The notes below the pieces were generated by a model. The model saw nothing but the letters and a program-made list of their open reading frames with translations. It searched no databases and was not told where the DNA came from. This document shows, one piece after another, positions 48,867 to 61,114 of a DNA stretch of 64,000 nt. The position numbers and the translations under genes are program-made. The stretch spans positions 20,045,322 through 20,109,321 of the forward strand of contig NC_081143.1 of assembly GCF_958295425.1 (NCBI RefSeq). Reading direction: 5' to 3'. How positions within the stretch are numbered: position 1 is the first letter of the stretch; every line of letters begins with the position of its first letter. Source of the DNA: Solea solea (taxonomy: Eukaryota; Chordata; Actinopteri; Pleuronectiformes; Soleidae).

Positions 48867-51800
48867 CATCGGACTCAGTTACAGCCCAGTAACACCCAGT
48901 TCTTTATTCTTTGATCTCAATTAACCAGTGACCGCTCTTAATGTTGTGGCTTATCAGTGAACATCTGTGGCCTGTTGGCTTTTATAGGTTCAGATATCCT
49001 CGATATCTTTATGGCTTTCATTTTGTGGCTGATCAGTGAACGTGGCCCCATTTTTGTTTTTGTATTTTCATCCTCTTTCTCATTCTTTATTCTACTTGTA
49101 TCGACTCAACAACTCCTTCTCTCCCACTGCCATCAGACTCCTAAACAGCTGATAGGAGTTCTAATAATGGACGTATATCACCTACCTCATGACTATTTTG
49201 CACATAAAGTTTCTTTCACTTAGTAATTGTCATGTTTCATAATTTATTGTATATAACAGATGTCTATTGCTATTGCATTATTTTGTTACTTTAACTATTT
49301 ATCTATTTCTTTGACGCTCAACTCGGCATTTGTTTGAGAAACATGTTTTTCTTACTGTACATGTGACAATAACCTCTTTGAATCTTTTGTACTTTGTGAC
49401 TTCAAATTTCTGTTAAAACTGAGAAACGATTGAATTTAAACACACAATATAAAAACCAGAGCACCTGTAGCATAATTAATGTAATAAATGATAGCTTCGT
49501 TAAAGAGTCAGCGCTCTTTGTAGAGACACATGATGCCACGTATGCAGTGTCTGGACAGAACTTTTTCAATTTTGAATTGAAACTTTGAGAAGTTTAAGTA
49601 GTGGGTGTGTACAGTATGTGTCTGTGTCTGTTCCAGCATTGTGTCTGTGTCACTGTGTGCTGAGTGTTGGAAGTGTGCCGGGCACCAGACTGGACCTTCC
49701 TCACGACTAATTTCTTACACCTCACTCATCACAGTGCCTTTCAATAGACCTTTCTGCTTGATGGATGCTTATCAACAGCTGCTGATTTTCAGCCTTGTTT
49801 GAGAGCCAACGCTTCTGCGCATGCACTCATATAATCATATAATCTGTGGAGCAGATGCTCTTTTTTTATTTTTATTTTTTTACCAATAAACTCTCGTAAT
49901 CAAGCGATGCCAATGATTGTTGTTCTTGGTATATGGTAGCCTATACTGAAAGTTTCAGGTTTTTCTTTAACTGAAATAAAATTAAAAACAAACAGATAAA
50001 ACCGATAACTAACTGAAACTAAATTGTGTTTATAAAACTAACTCATATTGTAGTAAAAATGTGCTTAGTTTCCATCTTATTTAATTAATTTCATACATAA
50101 TCCTTTTTGGGTTCATATGAAGTGAATTTCTTTTTCCTCTGTTTTGAAAGGTTGTATTTTCATTCATAATAAAATGTTTTCAATTTGTTTTTGTTTCCAA
50201 TGCAAACATAACTTGCAATATGATGTGTCTCATGAGGGTTATTTATTATTAGTTATGTTATGTCCATGTGTGTCTTTAGTCTGTTGGCTATATTATTTTT
50301 ACCTAACTGCATCCAACCTCAGTACTATGATGCACGTTTTCTTGTAGACTGGTTGATTCAGGGATGGTTGTCCTAATAAAACCTTTAAAATAAAACTAAT
50401 AAACTAATAAAACCTAAACTAAAACTAAGCATTTCCAAAAAATAAAAACTTATAAAAGGTAGCAAAACCGCTCTAAAAACGATTTAAAACAAACTCATAT
50501 TCAAAACTAATGAAAAATCCATATCTCTTATAACCTTGGTGTGATGTCAAAGGAGCATCGCCTCATGTCCACACCTAAGTTTCAGTTTCAAAAATCCTAC
50601 GGTACGTATCCACACCCTGCAGCCTGAATCGCATCCAGGGACTGGTTAATCATTAAGAGGGATTTGTGCAGAATCTCACCACATAGTTTCAATCCAATAT
50701 TTAATGACATAGCTCAATGGAAAAGATATGTCAAGCCCAGACAAAGCCTGCTGTCAGGCCCCAGGAGCCATCAACAAAAGGATCAAGGGGGATCTGGATC
50801 CATTTATTACACAACAAACCTTTACACCGAGTGACTATTCACCTTCTATTATTGTTCCCGTCGCAGAGCACCAAACTATTTCGAGATACATTGAAGAAAT
50901 GCAGAATACAGAAGAAGTCCAGTGTAAATGGAATAACATGAAAGGGCTCAATGTCTTCTTCAAGTATAATGTCAATTGCTCATATTGTGGTTTACGAGTC
51001 GAACTCTAATAACTGTCAGATGAAAACCCAAACATGTGTCTGACCTTTGACTCGGGCTGGGGTGAGGCGAATCCTGCGTCTGACATCGGATAAGTCTTCA
51101 TTGCTGCAGCTGGTAAGTATGATGCACTGACTCCCGAGGAAACATCTGTGGAAACGATGCGACATTTAGATATGAAGTGAAAAGTTATAGACTAAAACTG
51201 CAAATCACTATTAGCTTTTCCTTTTTTTAAATACTATTATTATTATTTCTGTACTGTGATGTGAACGTGAACTCAATTTAGACACGCTAAAACACGCTGA
51301 CACGCTGTTGAAAATGGACAATTGTAAAACTCTCTCTGCTAAGGTGTATTTAGAGTTTATCCAAACTTTAAATATGTAAATGATTGTTATTTTTACAGTG
51401 TGCATTAGTAATAACATAGTTTTTAGGTTTGGATATGCCAACTTCATCGTTGTTGCCCACTTGGACACACTTCACAATTAATAAGACAATCGCTAAATGC
51501 AACAACTCACACTCACAGAGAAAGCATCTTTTATTCAATACAATGCTGCTTAAAAGACCATTTCCATGTGAGTTATAGTGTTACACGTGTAAAAGAAAAG
51601 AAAGAAAAAGAAAAAAAGGTTTCTTTGCAGTCTGGACCACCCACACGTGGTGTAACTTTAAGTACTTACACATAAGGGAATCCATGAGGGACGTGTAACA
51701 CAGTGCACAGACACGATCCCTGTGGTACACAACAGGTGCCGTTTGTTGTTGATGTGACAGAACTCGTTAACTCCGTGGGTTTACGGTCTGTAACGTGTGC

Positions 51801-54211
51801 ACCGACAACTCATAAAGCGCTCGCAAAAGTACACATTTACATTTGTGTTGGTGTCCAAACATTTAAATCCCACGTAATAAATCAACGTATCAAAATACAC
51901 CGCGTCAAGCTGCAGCCTCATAAGCTCACATATCTCTAAAAATACTCTCCGTCATTCACCATCTATAACTCTGCTTCACCTTCTTCCAGCAATCAGAAAC
52001 AAAGACATGAGTGGGAAAGGGACTCTTCATCGTTCATCGTTGGTAACTAATGGGTTGTCCTACCTTGACTCGCAGCAGAGTAGACCATTGAGTTCGTCCC
52101 TGCGGGGTTTAGACCTCCATCAGAAGGTCTGCCAACAGTGTAGTGAACAGCTCCAGCTGATCCCCCGGCCGAGCTGCAACAATCATAGGAGTCTGATTTT
52201 AGCTGCCTCTCTCGCCTGCCTTGCTCGCTCATATCTTGTGACAGAGCTCACATTCACAGAAACATTAAGACAGCTGTACGTTGAGCTAAGGAAGAGGAAA
52301 ATAAAACGATTCCATCGCCCGAGGCTTTTAAAAACCAGCAAATACAGAATGAATTGTTTTAAGTCAGTAGCTTTGTGAATGTCGGGAAGGGAATATGCTT
52401 CAATGAAATGTCTCACCTTTCATTTGAGTACAACGTTCGATTCTGCAGGTGCAGTTTTCCCTTCACATGCTGGTCCCAGTCCTAAACATGCATGTGCACA
52501 AAGACACAGAGTAATCAAAGTGACATCTAACCCCTTTGGATTACTTAGTGACCACCCTTCATATCAAAACATGTTTGTGTTGCATGTCAGCAATTATCAC
52601 GCCGACGTTAACACACAGTATATAGGCTGAGAAATGACAACAACATAGATCTGTACATAAAGCTGCAGAAAGACTAGTCAAGAACCTTAAATCATTTACA
52701 AAGCATAACAGTCTCAGTCAACATAAGTGATGTCTGGATGAGCGCACACTCTCATGTTCATCTCATCTAAAAGGACAGGAGGACATCTCTTAAAACTAAA
52801 TTCTGATGCTAGAACACTTGAGAAAGTGTTACTGTAACTGAGTAGGTTTTCTTGTGTACTTGTACTTTTTAAAGTCATTTTTAAAATGTGTAACCCTAAC
52901 CCTTACTTTTACTACTTTTTTTCACTATACATTTTAAATCACATCTGTTACTGAGGGGAAAAAATGAAAAATTCACACACTGGAAACTTTGGCAGTGAAT
53001 AATGAGGACAACATTTGTGACCCACTTTGACTGATACATTATGTGTTTACATATTTTCATTTTGTCAACCTTTTACATTTTAAACAAGCTACTTTTTTTT
53101 TTTTTTTTACATTTTTAGACCAGTACTTTTACTTTCCTGCAGGTTGTGACTGATCTGTTCACTCACCTTGAGGTTGTAGACCTTCTTGTCACAGATGCTA
53201 CACTGGTGTGGCAGCTGAGTGGGTGTAACAGCATGGTAGTCATTGACTTGATAAGGTTGAAGTATCCTGGCACCTGAGGACTGGGTTTCCTCTCCTCCAT
53301 GCAGGTTCTGGTAGCCCCCAAATCCCTGCGTGCCGCTTAAACTCAGAGAGGAAACCCCGCCACTGTGATTGAACTTGGGCTCAGAGGTCGGCTCCTCTGG
53401 GTTATACAGTTCAGTCCGGGACCGACTGGGCTGCCCAGCTGCTGTCCACACAGTGGCCGTATTCGAAGCCATATCCACCTTCCCGGTGTGACTCATGCTA
53501 ACAGGTGTTTTCCATTGTTCCTTGTGGCCAGCGGAGTTATAAACATGCATGTTATGCTCATTGACACCGAGTCCAGTTTGTTGCCCCTGCATTTCCTGCC
53601 CGTAGAAATCTCTCTGGAAACCAACATTGGTCATGTTTTTGGCCTGAGTGTTGATCACTGCGTACTGTCCATCACCAGCTGTGGCTGATGCTCCTGTAAC
53701 TACGTTGTACTGATGACGCCTGTCCGTGTCAGAAGGGTACGCTGACCCGGACTTTGTACCATACTCGACACCCTGTTGGCCCACTGTTCCTCCCCCGCCA
53801 GGATGGTTTAGTCTCACATTCTCTGGGTTTTGGTGGAACCCTGCACCTACCAACGCTCCCAAGGCTGAATTCGAAGCGGGGAAACCAAGAATGTTGGGGA
53901 AGGCATTCTGTGGATTCCCAACCATAGTTGAACTCCGCAGCTGATTGAAAAGTGGTTGGGACATTGTGACATTGGACAGAACCTGATTGAGAACACTGGC
54001 TGCAGTGGCTGAGCTACCCCCCTGAGCCTGAGCCAGTTTGAGGCGATGGAGGGTGAGCTGTGCCTGGAGCTGAGCGAGCTGGAGGCTGGCCGGAGTCAAG
54101 AGGAGCTGCTGGTTCTGCTGCTGAGGCCCCACGGAGTGCACACTGCCCGGGAACTGGCCACCCACCTGGAGGCCTTTCTTATCAGTTCCATCCACAGGAA
54201 TTGCACTGATG
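38606..54211 (-). CDS. rbm20: RBM20, muscle splicing regulator (partial: 13 exons, first coding exon outside window)
   Basis: Exons in transcript order: 54211-53167, 52481-52417, 52173-52064, 51145-51045, 44983-44837, 44141-44010, 43930-43851, 43751-43043, 42968-42882, 42773-42191, 41334-41269, 39997-39876, 38674-38606 (stop TGA). Phases agree throughout; 3316 nt, about 1,105 codons (human protein 1,227 aa including exon 1). Visible parts: a leucine/glutamine-rich segment ([19 protein letters not shown]); a U1-like zinc finger split over two exons (CSICDKK...HVKGKLH); an RRM ([14 protein letters not shown] to [12 protein letters not shown]); the arginine/serine stretch [14 protein letters not shown]; a Glu-rich region ([15 protein letters not shown]); and a matrin-type zinc finger (CKLC...HCRSTVH). 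Known role: a nuclear repressor of titin and other muscle exons; variants in RSRSP cause cardiomyopathy through cytoplasmic granules. The C-terminal tail is short. Confidence 0.97.
39816..39849. repeat. (CAT)n microsatellite beside an RBM20 donor
   Basis: About 11 CAT units on the plus strand, (GAT)n in the transcript, starting 26 nt downstream of the donor of the matrin-finger exon (exon edge 39876). Confidence 0.95.
40637..40669. repeat. (CAG)n microsatellite
   Basis: About ten CAG/AGC units on the plus strand, CTG in the RBM20 transcript sense, within an intron. Confidence 0.95.
41387..41463. repeat. (TA)n microsatellite beside an RBM20 acceptor
   Basis: About 75 bases of TA with one GTA interruption. 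In the transcript sense it ends roughly 50 nt before the acceptor of the exon at 41269-41334. Confidence 0.95.
41625..41995. repeat. CCGATACCGATA-type repeat (probable hAT MITE)
   Basis: Both ends contain the same motif in inverse layout: ATCTACCGATACCGATA on the left and GGACCGATACCGATTCC on the right. They flank an AT-rich core, as in a family of fish MITEs built around GATACCGATA. Termini are not resolved. Confidence 0.5.
43043..43751 (-). CDS. rbm20: RBM20 RS-domain exon
   Basis: A 709-nt exon completing His at its first base, then [18 protein letters not shown]. The RSRSP pentamer is identical to the human hotspot (residues 634-638), which acts in nuclear import. Next come a Ser-rich stretch ([10 protein letters not shown]), an Arg/Glu/Asp-rich low-complexity region ([26 protein letters not shown]) and a basic end ([19 protein letters not shown]). 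It is preceded by a short exon (43851-43930) coding [20 protein letters not shown]. This is the exon most worth aligning across fish. Confidence 0.95.
45644..45896 (+). mobile_element. Internally deleted Tc1-like transposon remnant
   Basis: The left end ACTCAACGGCCACTTTATTA and GGTACACCTGTTC are the hallmark start of a common teleost Tc1-like family. Further in, GGTTTACAGAGAGTGGTCAG, GATGCCAGAGGTC, ACTCAAATAACCA and GGTATGCAGAGGACCATCTC match successive parts of the transposase DNA-binding region with large gaps between them. No catalytic DDE part remains. Confidence 0.7.
46869..47429 (+). mobile_element. MITE of the CAGTGTTGTAATGTAC type, split by a SINE
   Basis: The left half starts CCAGTGTTGTAATGTACAAA and continues with ACTTTTACTTTTACTCCAC. 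The right half resumes TTTTACTTCAGTACATTTTG and ends ACTTGTACTTTTACTCAAG. Both halves belong to one known-looking fish repeat, interrupted by the SINE at 47053-47250. Confidence 0.6.
47053..47250 (-). mobile_element. tRNA-derived SINE (V-SINE-like), copy 2, nested
   Basis: On the minus strand the head reads TGGCTCAGTGGTAGGGCAAG (box A) and GGTTTTGGGTTAAATTCC (box B region). The body holds GTGTGAATGGG twice and the tail is AAGACTAGAAAAG. It is the relative of 32901-33088 and sits inside the MITE at 46869-47429. Confidence 0.75.
48781..48866. repeat. (CA)n/(TA)n compound microsatellite
   Basis: A short ACAC run followed by interrupted TATATA, including ATACAGTATA and GTGTGTATA. Confidence 0.9.
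49090..49390 (+). mobile_element. LINE 3' end (C terminus of reverse transcriptase ORF plus 3'UTR)
   Basis: The frame at 49090-49152 ends [16 protein letters not shown] then stop. This is the typical C terminus of CR1/L2/Rex-type LINE reverse transcriptase proteins. About 230 bases of 3'UTR follow, ending TGTGACAATAACCTCTTTGAATCTT, as in these families. Truncated at 5', as usual for LINE copies. Confidence 0.6.
49960..50530. repeat. AAACTAAAACTA-type AT-rich repeat
   Basis: Repeated AACTAAAACTA, AATAAAACCTAAAC and a terminal AACTAATGAAAAATCC then CTTATAACCTTGG. This resembles a common fish DNA-transposon derivative; termini are not established. Confidence 0.4.
52845..53145. repeat. Dispersed repeat, copy A (related to 61370-61690)
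   Basis: TTGACTGATACATTAT, GTTTACATATTTT, AAACAAGCTACTTTT and TTTTTAGACCAGTACTTTTA occur in the same order as in the copy near 61.4-61.6 kb. It ends about 20 bases before the donor side of RBM20 exon 2. Confidence 0.6.
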
Positions 54212-56353
54212 CTGGAACAAACACACAAACACAAAACAAACACAAAACAAAAATGTATTTCATGAACCATAAGCCTTTTACAGACAAAAGAGCCAGGTTG
54301 GGTGCATTCATCTGATGCTGCATTTAGGATTAACAAAGGGAAGTCATCTATAGGCTTGGATGATTTACACAGGAAGTTTTTTGGGTTTTTTTGACTGAAT
54401 TATGATGAAAGCAGCAAATAACAAGCAAATGTTCAGTATTATAAATTTGCACCAACAACATCTTACATCTTAATGTTTGTTTGGTTTTACGGATGTTCTG
54501 GTAGGTCCATTAAAGACATGTCTATGAAGTCATAAGCAAATGTACCATGGACACTCGTGTGCCTGACTGACCACAGCAATACGAGAAGTTTTACATTCAG
54601 ATTTAGCACAAACACCATTCCAATTCAGTTTCCCCAGTGTGGACAGGTTGCAGCATCTCTATCACAGATGTGTCATTTGTCACGAACAAAGAAACGTAAA
54701 AAGCTCAGCCTTTGACATGAAGCGGACAGCTGTGCGGCGCATGATTCAGATATTAAAAAGCCGGCGGGCCTATTTCACACCCACTTCACTGTACTGACAC
54801 ACCAGCTTCCTACAACACAAACAGCTGAAACAGAGCCACTGGTGCTGTGACCCTGTGTGACTGCTCTGTCCTGTCCTCAATTTTCGATGAATGCGCTCAC
54901 ATGGTGTCTAAACTTAGTCGACCCAACATCATCTATGTTAAGCACCTGACGCTCCCGTATCCAACCGCTGCTGCTCACGACCCGACAGAAAGGTGACGGG
55001 GGGGGGCCGATCAGGTAATGCACGGTGAAATTCAACAGCGTTTCCGTGCAGTGGAATCTTGAGTGAGATTATCGCCTCCATGCTTCGGCTTCATATCGCA
55101 CAATTCCTCCGTGCTCCCACTGAGCTACAGCTTAGACGGCTGTACAAACAAAACAGTACAAAATGTCTGATTCCATTTCAGTCCATTCACTGTTTCACGT
55201 TCAAACAAAATCAAATAATGCAACATTTTTTATGGAGAGATGATAAATAATGAATTCTCTTATCCACAGTTCATTGTTACATGGACTTTATTACACGGAT
55301 ATAACTTCAAATTTATAGCTTAACTTTATTACGTACAGATAATGTTTTCGTTTTGCTGCTTTACAACAGTAACTGTGTTGGTTTTTATGGTTCAAGTGGA
55401 TATTATATATCTATACTGTATATCTATATATATATAGATATATAATTATTAATTGTGCATAAACTGCAGGTTTTATAAAGAATATTATGATTTGTAATTC
55501 TAAATCTAGTAAAGCCATATAATATAACACATAATATTTTTAACTTTGACACTTTGGCCCTACTAATCTGAGACATAACAGATGCAGTTGTATCCTAATT
55601 TACTTCTGTCATCGAAATTATTATTTCTTTCAAAACAGAGAGCACATTAAAGTCATATTTCAAGTACATGTCAGTGATTCAAAACTAAAGTCTGTCTGAA
55701 ATAGTTTGTACTGTAAATGATCTATTAAAAATGAATAAATATTGATTAAAAACATTTACTTCTAAGTATCAGATCGGTCAATTTGCACATTTTATATATG
55801 TATTGTATTTGTAATAAATCGGAAAGCAGCAGGTTAAAACCTATACTCTCATGCCACAGTTATAACTTTAACACATGTAACAATAGAAAGAAAATGACAA
55901 TTCTTAGTGTTGTTGCTGATTTTACCCCGACCCCGAGTGAACGAGTGTTGATACAGCCCCCCCATCCAACCCACAGTATGAGTCAAAGCTATAAATACCA
56001 GCGTTGCACCCATCATACCGAGACACTGGTTCCTCACTTGACTAATATGGACTTGTAGGCAGCTGGCAGACGATGCAAAACACTTCAGACCAATCCTGCG
56101 GTGGTGATAGGGAATTAGGTGTCAAAGAAACTTCAGCTAGGTGTGACAAGGAGCAGATTCTGTACATAGCACCAGCAATGTGCAAACAGACGAGCAAATA
56201 AATACAAAATTACATGATATTTTACTTATACATCACCCTTCCATGCTCATAGATATCAATGATAAACTGCTAAACCCAATGATTCAGAATAGCATAGAAT
56301 AAAAATGACAGAAGAATGGGACCTGTTACTAAGGAAATCATTTATTTTTCAAT

Positions 56354-56959
56354 ATCTTTCAAGAATACAGTCGTACGGTTATGAGAATAAAGTCGTAATT
56401 TTATGAGAATAGTCGTAATTTTATGAGAATAAAGGAAAATTTTATGAGAATAGTCATAATTCTTTGAGAATAAAGTCATAATTTTATTAGAATAGTCGTA
56501 ATATTACGAGAATAGTCATAATTATATGAGAATAAAGTCGTAATTTTATGAGAACAACGTTTCTTTTTTATGATTATCTAATGTATTATTATATCATAAT
56601 AATATTATTATGATAGCAGCAGCAGCACACAGATGTAACCAGCGTTATCCCTGCAGTCGACCACTAGCAGCCATTTCCTCCTCCTCCACAAAAGAGATTT
56701 CCTGTGTGATTCTTTCTTCCAAACAGACTCAGTTTCTTTCACAATCTTTTCAAAGTCCAGATGCTAAAGATAATGTGGTGCTGATGTGACAAAATATTCA
56801 GTATTTCTTTATTTGAGAAGCCCCAATCAAAATGTAACTTCACAAAATGCTCCGTGTCCCTCATCGTGATGCAGGTGGTTTCAGCTGATCATCTGAGATT
56901 TAGCTTGAATAATAATTACGACCTTAATCTCATAATTTACGACTTAATTCTTGAAAGAT
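56354..56959. mobile_element. TIR element with internal tandem repeats, about 606 bp
   Basis: The left end ATCTTTCAAGAATACAGTCG and the right end (reverse complement) ATCTTTCAAGAATTAAGTCG pair as inverted repeats. Similarity continues about 30 bases further (TTATGAGAATAAAGTCGTAA versus ATTATGAGATTAAGGTCGTA). From 56,380 to 56,550 the motif TATGAGAATA(AAG)TCGTAATTT is repeated about eight times with variants. No transposase. Confidence 0.65.
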
Positions 56960-59452
56960 CTTAAAAAAACCTTAAATTTGGCCCTAATAGATTGACTATG
57001 TGCAATTTCATTCAACAAACTTCTAAGAAGGAGCAGAGATTAAATCCAAGTTAAAGGAGCTATATGTAATCAATGTATAAATGACTGTCAGACATTAAAG
57101 AAACATGTGAAACTGAAATATTGGTTTCACTGATATGCTTATTCGCAATTTAAATGTAATTTACACCCTGCAATTTCCGTTAATGTTTTAGTTCTTGCGG
57201 GTTTGATTCCTCAAACCATCTGGTAACGTCCACTCTGTGGAGAGGAGCGGGACAATGCTCTCCAACAGTTTTTATTTGAATTGTAGGGCCTGTTTTAAAC
57301 TGGAGTTATTCTGTGTTGCTTCAAGTACAACCCCTTTAATTAAACATTAAGTTCCCATTATTTATAAAACCACTACACTTGCAGTCTGTGACACGGCAAA
57401 GACAAAGCTACAATGTTCTGACTGTTGTACTTCATCTATTTTGTTCTCAAATATAACGGCAGTCCGTGTTTTTTTTGTTTACCTTACTCTTTGGCAATGC
57501 ACCTCAATTTCCTGTATTAGCTACTTTAGCTTCCTATTAGCTTTGTCGCATGTGTTCATTTACAAACTCGTGCCCTGAAACAAATGTGCACATTTACACA
57601 ATTTCAACACTTTTCTGTCGTATTTAGCAATTAAAAAGTAATACGAATGAGTCAAATAAAAAAAACATATGAAAGAATAAACAAAAAATAATAATAACAA
57701 TAATGATAACAATAATAACTCACAAGGCATCATAGAACAGAAAACCCAAGTCAAATAATTTACTGATATGTAGAAATGCTGTTGTTTTTTTTAAAGTGCA
57801 CATATATTTTATTTAGATTTTTTATTATAGAAAAAAATGTCATTATATAAAAATATAATTATTTATTGGTCTGTCTCTTCAGGCTCAGCTACATGATATT
57901 TATTTAAATTTCTTGTCATTTTTTTCAGTACTTTTAACAGAGTTTTACAAACAATGTAAAACTCAACGTGAGATTGCAAAGTTGCACATCTTCTTATGTG
58001 ATATTTCTATTCCGAGCTCTTAACACTATAGTCTAATGACCAGTTTTGTGAAAAAAATGTTTGCACTGCACAGAGAACATGGCTGCGATATTCACGGTAA
58101 AAATTCCTCCCGACATCCTCCTGGGGAAGCCTTTGTCATGCAGTGCTAAGCTGGATGTCAGGTGCAAAGCCGGACGACAAAGTGTGAGAGTCATGTTGTC
58201 TGACAGGAAGCCTGCGAGGAGAAACACTTTTATTCCTGCTCAACAATAATGAGTCCTTTACTCGTAACACTACACGGTTTCTGCACATCATTTAAAGGGC
58301 ACCTTCACCCAAGAAATATACAATTCTTTTTTATTAATTTCCAGAGATAAACGTGTTATTTGATCATCAGACAGTGGATCCGAGGAAGGAATAAAAAAGT
58401 CAACATCAAAGTCACGTCCTTCAAATAAAATCCCTACTCTGCTCTTTAAACTGTGTTTCTGTCAGGTTTTATGAGTAAAAGATCTGAACAAATCGAAATC
58501 AACTGGTCAAATTTAATCCCACTCTGTGATAGAATGTGAATTAGACAAACACAGCAGCATCATAATGATTTGCACAAGAAGTTCTTTCTTCATTTATAAA
58601 AACGTTTTTAAATGATGGAAATGAAACCAGTGTAAACCTATATAAATGCTGGTTAAATGTAAATAATGAAACTATTTACTTTATTTTAATGTCAAAATGT
58701 TAACGTTACTTATTTTTCTTACTTTTCCTAAGCACACACACACCTAAAATCACTATAACTCCACACACAACAAAACAACAGCTGTAACATCTGGCCATGG
58801 TTAAAGACAAAGTGTGAAAAGAAACACTAAACCAAACATTTCAACCAGTCTGAGAGCGACACAAGTCTCTGTGAATGCATCTATAAACACATACAGTAGC
58901 CTGGTTGCATAACACCACAACATAAATGAATGCTTTCAGGAAAGTGGATCTCATTATTTTCCAGCGCGGCTTTGATTAACAAATTAGATGAAGGATTTTT
59001 GTGTCCAGCAGCTACGGAACAGTGTCTCCACTGCGCCCAAGTCAAACATCCCACACAACATTGCAGCTCCACAGACAAACCCTGCCTTTGTGCCTCGGAG
59101 CTCCCACACAGCACAGCTGACGAGACTCAGCTAAAGCCGCTGACTCCGGCACACCTGGTCATGTTGGAAGAAAACAAACACAAACCTTGAAAAGACCCCG
59201 ACAGCAGAAAGGTCCGAGTTACACCTCTGACGTTACACCCTGCTCTGCTGCTCTATCATCTGACCTCAGCTGAGGTTGACATGTGACCCCTGTGTCATCT
59301 AACATGTCGACTAATGCCAGCACATGTAGGCTAACGTAACATCACCGCTCGTGGTCTTTTTCCCCCGTGTGAGTGACGCTGCGTCTCTGTGTGTGTTAGC
59401 ACCAGACAGGCAGAGGAGACGCCATGTGATGAAAAGTCACAAATGGTCAGCA

Positions 59453-59454
<2 letters not shown>

Positions 59455-59480
<26 letters not shown>
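59455..59480. repeat. (TG)n microsatellite
   Basis: TGTG run. A complementary (CA)n run follows at 59744-59769. Confidence 0.9.
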
Positions 59481-59483
<3 letters not shown>

Positions 59484-59743
59484 ACGGGGTTACACTGTGA
59501 TACAGCAGAGGCTGCTCGCTCGTGTCCTGAAGCTCCAGCTTAAGCTTCTGTGTCGACAACCACACTGAGAAAGTTAGAAAATAACTAAGTCTAATAGATC
59601 CATACAGAATGCATGAGGCAACGCGACTTGTAATAGGACACCTTTCATTTTTTTTTACAAGGGAATTGAATGTGCTTGTAAAGAGAGAGATAAAAGTTTT
59701 ACTATGGTGGCATAGCAGTAACAGTAACAAAAGAGCAGTATAC

Positions 59744-59769
59744 AACACACACACACACACACACACACA
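59744..59769. repeat. (CA)n microsatellite
   Basis: ACAC run, inverse of the TG run about 270 bases upstream; together they could form a hairpin. Confidence 0.9.
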
Positions 59770-59867
59770 ACACAATAGTATTGCAAATCATTTCTTTTGC
59801 ATTAAATTCCATTTGTTATTACTCACCAAAGAAAATGTTTGACAAACTTAAAGAGAAAAAACGAAAC

Positions 59868-60242
59868 TAGAGCTGAAACACTTACTCGATGAATCGTCAA
59901 CTATTTTGATCATCGATTCATCGGTTTGAAGCGTTTTTCATGATTAAAACAACAATTTCTGATTGTTTCAGCTTCTTAAATGTGAATATTTTCTTCATTT
60001 CTTCGCTCCAGATGACAATCATTAAAAACTGAATCATTTTTGGTTTGTGGACCAAACAAGACGTTCGAGAACATCATCCTTTTTCGGGGTTTGACAAACA
60101 CTGATCAACATTTTTTAACGTCTTCTGACATGTTATGGACCAAGCCAGATAACCCGATAACCCGATGACCCGATGACCCGATAAATCGAGAAAATCAACA
60201 ACAGATTAATCGACGATGAAAATAATTGTTAGTTGCAGCTCT
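59868..60242. mobile_element. hAT-type MITE, copy 2 (complete), 375 bp
   Basis: The ends TAGAGCTGAAAC and GTTGCAGCTCTA are inverted repeats. The subterminal ATCGATTCATCGG and AGATTAATCGACGATG segments also pair. Co-linear with 13108-13450. The flanks AACGAAAC and AGGGTAAC share 5 of 8 bases, so any 8-bp duplication has decayed. An inner CCGATAACCCGATGACCCGA tandem appears only in this copy. Confidence 0.75.
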
Positions 60243-60290
60243 AAGGGTAACATCCACATGAAGTTCATTCAAGCTAATGGTGGCAAGTTA

Positions 60291-60299
<9 letters not shown>

Positions 60300-60323
<24 letters not shown>

Positions 60324-60347
60324 TTATATACATACAGTATATATATC
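60300..60347. repeat. (TA)n microsatellite
   Basis: Interrupted TATATA run. Confidence 0.85.
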
Positions 60348-60918
60348 TTTAGTTTAAATATATTCATCAAGTTTTTATTATAGGAAAAGTTCTCAAGAGG
60401 TAACAAAAACACACCATTCACACTGGTAAGAAAAACAAAAACACATTCAATCCCGGGTTGAAACGGGTGCTTCACCAGAGTGAATGTGTTAAATTGGCAT
60501 TAAAATGTTCATTTCTTCAGATAAGCTCCATTTCATGAAAAGCAAGACAAAAAAATCCCAGATGTATATGTATTATATATTAATTGTATATATTTATTTC
60601 ATGTATTAGACTAAACAGTCAGACTGGGCTCTGTAGAGGTGATTTCTTTTTAATTGTTTTCCATGAGCCTGGTGATGGACAGATGCAGAGCCTAATGTGC
60701 AGTCCATCCCAGGCACACAAGCAGACGAGTGATAACGGCTTTGAGAAAGCGATTTAGTGGCTGAGTGGAAGTGTTTATATTCCACAAACGGCCTGTTGTT
60801 CTTGCGAGACGCTCGGATATCAGTGACGCTGCCAGTAGGATAAGACGAGCGACGTGAGCGGCACGAATGTGTTTGAATAAACTGGAACTCCCCCTGAGGT
60901 TTAAACATCCATTTTATT

Positions 60919-60951
<33 letters not shown>
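60919..60951. repeat. (TAA)n microsatellite
   Basis: About ten AAT units. Confidence 0.9.
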
Positions 60952-61114
60952 TAAGATTATTTTTCCAAACAAGGGCATTCATTTTAAATATCTAAGAGAT
61001 TTATGTTGAACATTTGAAAGTATCAGCTAAATCTAAAGGAAATACTCTAAATAACTAAATAATGTCTAAATAAAAAGTCTTTCAGGCTTGCAGAGCTGGA
61101 AAGTTTGTACTTTG

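Larger units (their letters stand above)
44984..51044 (-). other. RBM20 intron between exons 5 and 6
   Basis: About 6 kb holding, left to right, a Tc1-like remnant, a SINE nested in a MITE, (AC)n and (TA)n runs, a LINE 3' end, and an AT-rich AAACTAAAACTA-type repeat near 49,960-50,530. 50,560-51,000 shows nothing recognisable. Confidence 0.5.

Noticed and set aside
60606..60908. 100-codon minus-strand frame considered as RBM20 exon 1
   Set aside because: No similarity to the known RBM20 N terminus and no good donor at the expected place.
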